DNA from: Lutraria lutraria
Taxonomy: Eukaryota; Mollusca; Bivalvia; Venerida; Mactridae
Direction of reading: 5' to 3'
NCBI GenBank assembly: GCA_964023205.1
Contig: OZ026833.1
Span: 42,377,137 to 42,441,136 of the forward strand
Length of the DNA: 64,000 bases
Shown here: positions 55,437 through 64,000 of the stretch, piece by piece
How the letters are laid out: every line of letters starts with the position of its first letter
How positions within the stretch are numbered: position 1 is the first letter of the stretch
The notes under the pieces: generated by a model
Told to the model about the DNA's origin: nothing
The model's input: the letters and a program-made list of their open reading frames with translations, nothing else
Databases searched by the model: none
Program-made: the position numbers and the translations under genes

Positions 55437-56346
55437 TATTAATCATCGCGATGTTGATAATATCGCGATGACGATTATAGAGTATCGCTGTGCTGATGAA
55501 GTTACAATAGAAATTGAACTCGTACTTCGTGAGGATTAGTGATTGGTGAAATTTACAGGTCACGTCATCATTCATCGATATAATGATGATATCGTGATAC
55601 AGATAACGAACGATGATGTGAACGATATATCGCGGTATTGTGAGCGAGTATATAAATTACGATCGAGAAAACGCAATTAGAAAAGAGTGTCTTGTATATT
55701 ATCATAGATAAATTCGTTTTGGTGCATTTTGTTCGTATGCTTAGGCCAGACATACAATCATGATTACGAACTCAATCATGGCATTGGAGCTAATTATTCC
55801 ATGTAATTACAATATTATGTTAATGGTTTATTACAGAAACCCCGCAACAAATTGAAGAAAGTAGGCATAAGTCAGTTTATTCATTTTCTAGCTTTTATTT
55901 TGACATTAAATTTAAAACGATGTATATTTTTCTATCCAATCTCCATTTGGAAATTATTTACGTTTAGTGCGTTAGGAATTTAATATTATTCCCAATACTT
56001 ACTCTACGTGTAACTGCTTTTTAAAGGATACTGTTTGTCGCTTTGTTGTTTTTGAAATTTAAAACTTTCTCCACATCTCTCAAACTTGTAAAGTGATTGT
56101 AAAGATACGGAACATTGATTCATGTATTATAATCCATGCCCAACAATCATCTCCCCTCCAAAGTTGAAAGGCTTCTGCGTTATAATTATAACATTGTCTT
56201 ATAGTTGCTAATTTTATTTTGTGTCGTGGAACACACATGAATATAGCAATTAAAGTAGTTATTGTTTACAGCTTGTGTGCATTGAATATGTAATGATTAA
56301 TACAATGCTGGTTGAAATTTTAAAGTTTTGTATTTGAATGTTACAA

Positions 56347-56525
56347 CAGTAAACCCCCTGGAAACCGGACGTCATCCAAACTGGGCCAATTATGTAGTCC
56401 AGTTTTCTGAGAATTCCGGTTTTCAAAGAACTTTTGATAAATTTCGAAAATAATGGGACTTGAAAAGATTGTCCTACTTTTACAGAGAATGTCGATTTTC
56501 TAGGAGTCCGTTTTCAGCACTTAAT
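56347..56525. mobile_element. CAGT-ended MITE with 'ACCGG' blocks, copy 2
   Basis: 'cagtaaaccccctggaaacc' and 'gagaattccggttttcaaag' match the 44.2-kb copy. The far end is unclear. Confidence 0.45.
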
Positions 56526-56686
56526 GTATTTGGAATCATCATGTATGCACAGTGCTGTTTATGTTTACAACAAAAATGATCATTACTGTATTGTATAAAC
56601 CATACTAGTCTAATGTTCGTAGATTAGATCCCAGATCACGAAATTTATAATGTTCTGTTACCTATTAAGAATCACAATTCGACTTT

Positions 56687-56840
56687 TCCGTGTTAGTTGT
56701 ATCCTTGTTATTGTTTTCCGTGTTAGTAGTATCAACGTTAATTGTTTCCGTGTCAGTTGTATTCATGTTAAGTGTTTCCGTGTCAGTTGTATCATAACTA
56801 ACTATTTCCATGTTAATTGTATCTTTAGTTCTTGTTTATG
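56687..56840 (+). repeat. Degenerate 30-bp tandem repeat, about 5 copies
   Basis: The unit is like 'tgtttccgtgtcagttgtat' followed by about 10 variable bases. It gives an open frame with FRVSCI-type repeats, which I regard as an effect of the period. Confidence 0.8.
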
Positions 56841-58179
56841 CATAAGTTGCGACTACATAAACCTTAAGTTAAGAGATGGAAGAGAAGATACAGGAGAACC
56901 GGATATTTATATCCCTATGCACTTCCTGTTTCTTTAAGCTGTGTAAATTACCTATATCATGCATCAGCAGTTTCCTTTGATTTCTTAACACAGTAGTTTT
57001 CTCGGTAGTTTAAATAGGGACACTTGAAAGGTGTTACTGAAACAACAAATGATGGAGTCGAGAATCTAATATTAGACCTATTCGTAAACAACAGATACAA
57101 TATTGTTAAGCGATTTTACTTCATATTGCGAGTATGTTAAGTTTACCACATAATTTAATACTTGCAGTACGTAACATACGTATATAATGTTAGTTATTGT
57201 CAGTATCAAATGCTCAAGTTAGATGTATGTAAAAGTTTAAAGGCAGTGTACAAATGGTCACTTAATTTTCAACAGATGATTAAGGGGAAGCAACTCGGTA
57301 TTCACTGCTGAACTCGATTCTGTTGTAAATAAAATGCTAAATTCATACATTAGATCCAGTTGCCTTGAAACACATTATTGTACCAAACATTATAGATTGG
57401 TATACATATAGTTCATTCAAGAAAAAGGCAGATTCGGCTAACAGTCCACAATATATAATTATTATTTTTAGAATAATTATAATTAATAGAAAGACTATTT
57501 TAGTTGCAATCTAATCGCCGGTGATAGCACAACGCCAAAGATAGGTGCCAGTTCAGAGAAAGCCGTTGAGATTCCTTACTTTAAACCTTAGTCATGTTCC
57601 TGTTTTTAACGGACCATTCGACAGTTATGGTCATGCTAGGGGCCGCCACAGAGAGAGAGAGAGGGGGGGGGGGGGGAGAAGATACATGGCATTTGTATCA
57701 TTACTCTTATTTCGAATGTTTTTTTCCTGGTTCTTTATCACATCCAGTGTATTTTTCTGTGATTTTCTATACACTGTACTCGGCTCTGTAGTTTGGACTG
57801 GGACACTGTATAGTGTTCCTGAGTAGTTCGAGATTCTAATCAACGACCTTTTCTTCAGTATTAAGTCCACTGCTAGTTACCACTAGACAACCGATCATTC
57901 TCTTAGAAACCTAATAAACTGAAATGTTAGATGTGGCGAGTGCTATCTTTCAATGATATACACAATTAATGTATATTATAAATATTTATAAATGTTGCCT
58001 ATTGGTATTAATAGACACCATTTTAAAACTAATCTTATTGTTGATATATACATGTATTAATGTATTTTCTTGTGTTACTATGAATGCCCAAGATTGGATT
58101 TTTTAAAACTTAAATTATGTTCTTGCCAATTGTTTTAATAAAAAGTTTAATTCAGAGTAATGTTGTTTATTTGCAATAT

Positions 58180-58340
58180 CTTGTTCCTTCTGTGGTCACG
58201 ACAACATATCCACATGTGGAGAAAATCGACATTTTTACTACTTTTCAAAGAAGGGTATAACCTGCGACGATTGGATTTCGAGCCCGAATCACTGGGTTAC
58301 AAGTATAGCTGGACCACGACCGCAGCTCTGATTCTGTGTA
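58180..58340 (-). repeat. tRNA-derived SINE, decayed
   Basis: On the minus strand: 'cgtggtccagctatac' and 'attcgggctcgaaatccaat' (B-box like), then 'gtcgattttctccacatg' as in the other SINE bodies. Confidence 0.6.
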
Positions 58341-59454
58341 ATAGAACATTTGAAATATCATAACGACCACTTTAGCGTATATAGCCGAGTGTACACGAAT
58401 GACGTCACATTCAAAGGGAGGTAACCGAATCGATCTTTTAGCTACGGTGCAATATTCGTGAATTTTAAATTCCGTTTTCTTTGCAGAAAATCAACATAAA
58501 AATCGGAAGAGTGCACAAATAAGCATAATTTTATGTAAATAAAACGATCATGGTGAAATCTCAATCGACAGATTTGACCTTTAAACATCTTGTTAAATGA
58601 GCTGTCTTGATAGTTCTTGGGAAGATAGTGTAATATACGTCTATTACTTCATTATTCTGCAACGGAATTCAAACACGCTACTTTTTTCGTTAATGGCCAG
58701 ACGGGACTATATTATACGCCGCAACTTAATGGGCACAACAATTGTTCTAGTATCAGGATAGGTTACCGATTGAACGCAACAGAAAATGAGAGTTTTTATT
58801 AAACAATGACGTCACTACAGCCAAAATGCTTATCAACAAAATGCATGATACACACACACACATATATATATACATTGGTACGGAAATATTGAAGGCCTTC
58901 AGAATACCATACGTACACAGTAAAATAGTTTCAAAATACATTTAACAAGAAAGAATGTGTCCAAGCATATAAAGACATTAACAAAATTAACAAACAAGAA
59001 CACACACATAGTAGTTTGTATTGTACAAGGTTGTATGGTCATCATAACTTCAAAAATATAACGAATTTGGAGGTTTAGAATCGTCGCTGAAAAAAAAGAT
59101 CAACATTTTAATTTGCGTAATTGTTGGACTCAGATGCTAAGACACGTATCCTTATTTCGTAAATTAACTTATAACCTCAAATCTAGCTTAAAAATACCAT
59201 TTTATAGATCATTTATAGATTGACTAGACTAAGTACACATCTAATATTAGAATCATTCATGTAATAGTTAAACACCAGAGTTAAATTAATTAGCTTATTT
59301 CTATGTTAAAGAAACACTTAATAAACGGACATTTTAATCAAACAGAAACACCAATTATCCATTCGAATGACATTCATTTTCCCTGTTTGACTTAAAGATA
59401 ACACAGTATCATATTTTAGAACGGTTGACAAGTGACTGTTTTATGTCACAAATC

Positions 59455-59944
59455 TTACCTATAAAGCACGCCGGCACTAGGACGTCCAAACATTGGATTG
59501 AGGGCTGACATTTCAAAGATATTTGGCTTGTCTGGCTTGGGACGTTTAACAGCATCAGGATCGGCTGTATGGTTATAGAATAAGTCCGATGGATTCTGCA
59601 GAACCGGCGGCGCCTTATTTTGATCTTGAAAGAGAGACGGGTTGTGTCGCCTTCTTGTGTTACGAGGTGGTGCTAGTCCTCCTTTTGACTTAACATTGGA
59701 GTCATCGATAGGATGGAAGAATGTGACATTTGAAGGAGAGATGGCATTTTGACGGATTAGGTTGTCCGCTCGAGGATTTGTGGGGTCTGGAACTTTTCCG
59801 AGACTTATGGTCGACTTTGGAGGTTTATATTTCGCAGCTGGCGGGGGCTCGTTTGATGATGTTTTTGGCGCCTGATAAAAACTTTTTGACGGTGGTTTGT
59901 CCTCTGGTATGGCACGAGATAACTTTTCAGAACCCGGGCGATAG
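59455..59944 (-). CDS. Cadherin terminal exon: cytoplasmic tail
   Basis: Minus-strand acceptor 'actcttccag'. It encodes 162 residues from YRPGSEKLSRAIPEDKPPSK to PSAGVLYR and TAA at 59457-59455. The stop codon overlaps a strong donor-like AG|GTAAGA, so splicing after 59459 to a further exon is possible. Confidence 0.85.
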
Positions 59945-62900
59945 CTGGAAGAGTATATATTTCATAAAAAGAAAATAAATGTAAAGGATGCTTGGAATTT
60001 TGGTTTGTTTATAATACAAAATGTTTACTTGAATCAGTTCTACATCCGATGCATCAAAGGCTCCTGTTAAGATATTAGAACAAACATCAAGTAACTATTC
60101 CCTAAAAGGAAAGATAGAACAAAGCAACGGATCGTAATACCATCATGTGAACGATTTAAACTACAGGACCTTTATATGAGGCTGTAATACCCCCTCCCAA
60201 TAAGTCATGTGTCCGTTTTATTTTTTTTCCACTGAGTCCCGCGTCCCTCCATATTTTATGGAGCGAGTCCCGCGTCCCATTAAGAACAAATGTAAGTCCC
60301 GCATTCCGTTTCGCCACTGAGTCCCGCGTTCTGCCTAAAAATGGCATGAATCCCGCGTCCTAAAGGGGTATTACAGCCACTTGTATTATGAATGCGCTCA
60401 TTTTGGAAGACGTGTGTCATTGGCAATGACTCACATGAATTATCGCTAAGGAAATCAAATTGAATGAGGTTTGCTTTTAAACTATCAATCCAAAATATAT
60501 GGACACAGTCGTTTGTAAATGAAACTAGCTACAGTGTTATGGCAAAGGTAACATTGTATACGTGTACAATATAGAAATGCATTGTCATTCAACGTGTCCT
60601 ACCTTTTCACATTGTTTTCTGCCCGGTTCTTTTTTCTTCTTTTCTTGTTCCGGTTTTTAGACCTGTTGTATTATTAATACGTGTATTAAGAATAATATCA
60701 TTTGACCAATATCCATTGGCTGATTAAAAAATATTCACTATTCTGCCGTGAGATTGATAGCTGTATTCCCGATTTGAAAGTATTGAACGGTAATAAATTG
60801 AATACTTTTAATGGAAGACACATCAAGAGACCTGAGTCATTTATACTGAACACCTAAATATTGTAATGCACAGGACAAGTAAAGCTAATTTAATGGCCAG
60901 TACATTTTCTTTGACACTAGTCTGTATGAGCAACGGATTCGGAAAAAATAACCTTACAGAACGCTTACCTTCTTGTCTTTGGTTTCAATGTACATATCTC
61001 CCAAATCTTCATTCTTTTCGAAGCGTGACAAAATATAAGAAGGAATAAGAACCCTTCAACACACAACGTTGCTACCAGAGCAACACCAACTTTTGTACAT
61101 AAGAGGCAACGCTTTGGTTCCTTTGTAGGTACGGGCAATTCAGGAGCAATATAGATAACTGTAACCTGCACAGAAGACGTCAGAGCCTCGCTCTCGCCAT
61201 CAGACACTTCGATCGTGAAAGTGTAAGTGTAATTGTAGTAAGAATTGAAATAATCTCGTATAAACAAGTCAACACTGTTGTCGCCCGAACTTCTTATTGT
61301 GAAATTATTAATGCCTTGGCCATCGCCGATAATTTGGAAATCAAACACTCCATCGTGTCCATAGTCAGCGTCTGTCGCAGCTATCGTCAGCAGCGAATCT
61401 ACCAATGTCTGGTTGCTATAAATTGTAATAGTTTCAGCAATTGTATTTAAAACTGGAGCGAACTCATTCTTCGGATCTATATTTATGACGATATTTGCTA
61501 CGTCATTCAGACCATTGCCATCGTCACAAGTCAATTCTAAAGTTGTGGTAAGTGGAAAGCTGCTCGCTACGTCTTCAAAATCCCAATTTTGACTAAATGT
61601 AAGTTTGGCAGATGAATCCAATGAAAAGTAACTAGCAAATGAACCGGAAGTGATCGATAACGTCATAATCTGTCCTATGTCCGGGTCTGTACAATTGTAA
61701 GGAACAGTCCCTACCTCAAACCCAGCCTGGAAAAGACACCAAGTTGTTACACATTAAGGAACTTTGTATACGATATGAACTTCAGTTATCGGCGTATTGC
61801 AAGAGGCATAGATAGCTATTTTGTCTGCCTGTATATTTTTATGTTCCAATTTGTTATTGCAAAAAGGTCATCACCAAAATTTCATGATCACTTGATAAGA
61901 TTAGTAAATACATAATTCCAAGTACTGATTAACATTTTTATCTTTCCCAATCATGAATCGTCCAATAAACATTTAGGAAGAGGGAACCCTTTCTTATCTC
62001 GTACTTGTCTACTAACAATTTTGTCCTTACACTAAATTCGTCACTACTTAAACATATATTTAACTCCTTGATCCCAAACTTTGAAAAACTCTGAAATTTT
62101 AATTTGAATAAATCATGCGCTTAAAGTACGACTGAATTTTTTCTTTTTCTAGAATTTAGAATCGAGTAAGATTTCTTACACTTTCTTCATGTGTGGTGAA
62201 TGTCGTCTGGCCAAGATTTAGAGTCGGTTGTTCGTTTATATCTGTAATATTCACTGTAAGAACTTTGTCTTCCAATCCAGGTAAATAGGAATCCCTTACA
62301 CTAAAGACAAACGCATATGACTGCTCGGATTCATAATTCAATTCAGACTGTAAAGACAGCGCGCCAGCTGGAAGAAACGTATGTAGATGTGTATAGAAAC
62401 ATTTAAAACCATGATTTGTTCAATGTTCGTTGTTTTGAAATGTGAGGCTGGTACCATAAAACTGGATTCAACTCCCTGTAGCTTTGGGGACTAACATTTG
62501 CAAAGCGGTAACGTCCGATGGACTGTGTTTTATTCTCCATTAATTTTGTATATTTCGAAGTTTTAGGAGGGTTTGGGGGAAGCTAACGGAAATTAGGTAT
62601 TTAGCCAGCTGTACACACTGGGTCTTCTTTTACAGTAAAAAGTGGAAAGGTCCCCAAATGACCCAGGCATTTGGTGCGACATTAAACGCCAAAGAAACAA
62701 AAGCGTGGGCATAATATACCTAAAATGGCTCAGTATAATTCTTCCTTCTGAACAAATCATTTTCAAACATCTTTATTCAAAGATAAATCAACACAGTTGA
62801 TATGAAATACTTACTCGTTCTATCAAGACTAAATGATGTTCCAGTGGGATAAGCTTCCATTGAGAATATATGAACATCACCGACGTCAGGATCATCTACT

Positions 62901-63954
62901 GTCACATTAAACACATTTGTTCCTACTGCTTCATTTTCCGCAACAGTAACACTTGCTGGAAGATTGTCAAGTACTGGATTCGTCTTAGAAGCTTTGAAAA
63001 TATAAGCGTTAAAGGTGGACATTACTTGATTAACGTGTCATGGTAAATATATTCTATTAGTTCATAAATTGCAAATTTAAAAGTAAAATTAGATACTTGA
63101 TAAATTAATAAATGTGGCCTGACAAGATAAAGTCATCTACATGTATAGCCTTACACCTCATTGTTATCATTTACTGCATTATTCCCTTAAACACATACAT
63201 AGTTTTGTTTAATATTTATGTAAATAGATTATAATTCAGTACTACTTGGTGACGTTTCATAAAAGTGTTGGATTTGTTCGTCATCAGTTTTTAGACCTTC
63301 CGTATTCATACTGTGAGCTTTGAGACCGGTCATTGTTGAAGTTTACTTAATTTTCTGTTCTAAACATACAAGCATGTTTTAGCACTCGCGGCATTTACTC
63401 TGTGATCTCGTTATATGATATCCTTTTATCTTATGTGCTTTTATCCAACTTTATTATTCCAACCATTGTTTACATGTATGTCCGTCACCATTTTTATGAT
63501 ATAGTTTCACGTAGCTGCATATTGCACATTCTAGCTTTTATTCCTTGGCCATGTTACCTCCACGTTATTCCCTTACTATTTAGTAATTGCTTGGAATTAA
63601 TCTAAAAATTAAAGCTTATTGATTCCACGGAGTAATCGGTAAGCCTTTTATTTCTCTGCAAATCCAATCTTCTGAATAGATATGTCTCATTTTAAGGATG
63701 ATTGTAGGGTCAAGTTACTTTTAAAATTATGATTCAATATAACAGATGGGAGGAATCAACTGTATGTAGAAAGTATGTTTTCCACGAGGAGCGACACAAA
63801 CCTAACACCATTGATTACTTACAAGTAAAAGTCACATCTAATGTTTCACATAAAGTGTGGTTATGCACCTCTTCTTCTATACATAATGTTATGTTATACA
63901 CTGCACCATCTTCCTCAGGGACCTGTACATTCCTTCTCAATGATACAACCCCGT
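59455..63954 (-). CDS. Cadherin-family transmembrane protein, 3' part (5' end outside window)
   Basis: Five minus-strand exons (63954-63823, 62991-62815, 62367-62180, 61726-60969, 59944-59455) join in phase to about 580 residues. Cadherin signs: VAENEAVGTNVFNVTVDDPD, LNYESEQSYAF, VTDINEQP-type linker (VNITDINEQP), CTDPDIGQ, DPKNEFAPVL, ATDADYG and FTIEVSDGESE. These are the calcium-binding DxD, LDxE and DxNxxP-like motifs of at least three extracellular cadherin repeats. A TM segment follows (VGVALVATLCVEGFLFLLIF), then a Pro/Lys-rich cytoplasmic tail of about 170 residues with an NPMF (NPxF-type) motif. No catenin-binding region is recognisable, so a protocadherin/Fat/CDH23-like type is likelier than a classical cadherin. 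The specific subfamily is not assigned. Confidence 0.92.
60180..60378. mobile_element. Foldback element with internal 'gtcccgcgt' repeats
   Basis: The ends 'ggctgtaatacccc' and 'ggggtattacagcc' are exact inverses. Inside, 'gagtcccgcgtcc' or close variants occur about five times. It lies in the last cadherin intron. Confidence 0.75.
60969..61726 (-). CDS. Cadherin exon: two repeats, transmembrane segment, start of tail
   Basis: Minus-strand acceptor 'cttttccag', donor 'gtaagc'. It opens AGFEVGTVPYNCTDPDIGQ, includes DPKNEFAPVLNTIAETITIY and ATDADYGHDGVFDF, several N-x-S/T sequons, and the TM run at about residues 205-228 of this exon. Confidence 0.94.
62180..62367 (-). CDS. Cadherin exon: repeat with LDxE-like and DxNEQP motifs
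   Basis: Minus-strand acceptor 'tttcttccag', donor 'gtaaga'. It encodes GALSLQSELNYESEQSYAF, then VLTVNITDINEQPTLNLGQ and ends THEES. It joins the next exon at ES/AGFEVGT, a usual repeat start. Confidence 0.94.
62815..62991 (-). CDS. Cadherin exon: repeat N-terminal half
   Basis: Minus-strand acceptor 'atattttcaaag', donor 'gtaagt'. It encodes SKTNPVLDNLPASVTVAENE, then FNVTVDDPDVGD and SFSLDRT; the last base starts the Thr codon of the next exon. An upstream ATG at 63022 is intronic. Confidence 0.92.
63823..63954 (-). CDS. Cadherin exon: end of an upstream repeat (first in window)
   Basis: Minus-strand acceptor 'attctacag', donor 'gtaagt'. It encodes GVVSLRRNVQVPEEDGAVY, then NITLCIEEEVHNHTLCETL and DVTFT. 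Phase joins it to SKTNPVL. The GVVSL start resembles the G.(I/L) strand of a cadherin repeat. Confidence 0.82.
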
Positions 63955-64000
63955 CTGTAGAATAGATAGATAGTTCACCAAATTGTTATACATGTACACT

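Larger units (their letters stand above)
55437..59454. other. Gap between convergent GRXCR1-like and cadherin genes
   Basis: No exon is recognised. The start is probably the GRXCR1 3'UTR; it holds direct 'atcgcgatg' repeats at 55445-55475. AATAAA occurs at 57328 and near 58137 on the + strand. Also present: a 30-bp tandem repeat, a MITE, a GA/G-run near 57650-57677 and a SINE. Confidence 0.6.

Noticed and set aside
56650..56937. 95-codon frame with FRVSCI repeats
   Set aside because: Produced by a 30-bp tandem repeat; no signal peptide or domain seen.
57545..57870. Overlapping open frames around 57.6 kb
   Set aside because: They run through a GA repeat and poly-G tract, and frames on both strands are open; no family match.
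59730..59978. 82-codon plus-strand open frame
   Set aside because: Antisense shadow of the cadherin tail exon.

Overview
The window is animal nuclear DNA: AT-rich, intron-rich, with GT-AG introns, tRNA-derived SINEs and many short foldback (MITE-like) elements. The gene content (an SLC6 transporter, a UPF0462/C4orf33 homologue, a GRXCR1 homologue, a cadherin) is metazoan. The SINE and repeat types look molluscan, probably bivalve; that placement is an inference from memory of such repeats, not a search. I rebuilt the exons by hand from splice sites, reading phase and family similarity. Every internal junction described below is phase-consistent.

Layout. (1) 1-13190, + strand: the 3' part (13 coding exons, about 559 residues, TM3 to the stop) of a Na+/Cl- dependent SLC6 transporter of GABA/taurine/creatine type. 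TM1-TM2 lie upstream of the window. Intron 7 carries an 87-copy, 24-bp minisatellite. (2) 13191-16595: gap between two convergent genes. (3) 16596-20385, - strand: five coding exons of a UPF0462 (human C4orf33-like) protein; only the short exon with the start codon is missing. (4) 20386-27016: gene-free stretch dense in foldback elements, including one 1.37-kb element and several 50-77 bp derivatives made only of its two ends, flanked by 9-10 bp target duplications. (5) 27017-55436, + strand: a complete GRXCR1-like gene (glutaredoxin-domain, cysteine-rich, 296 aa, four exons) with a 25.4-kb first intron full of SINEs and MITEs. (6) 55437-59454: gene-free. (7) 59455-63954, - strand: the 3' five coding exons of a cadherin-family membrane protein (at least three cadherin repeats, one TM segment, about 170-residue cytoplasmic tail); the 5' part lies beyond the window.

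The genes do not form a functional unit of the operon kind. The one suggestive pairing is GRXCR1 (in vertebrates an actin/stereocilia protein) convergent with a cadherin. No undescribed multi-gene system is evident. The most unusual material is the repeat landscape: the minisatellite with its internal higher-order pattern, the miniature end-only transposon derivatives, a TTAA-flanked MITE nested in a SINE, and a triplicated splice acceptor in the UPF0462 gene.
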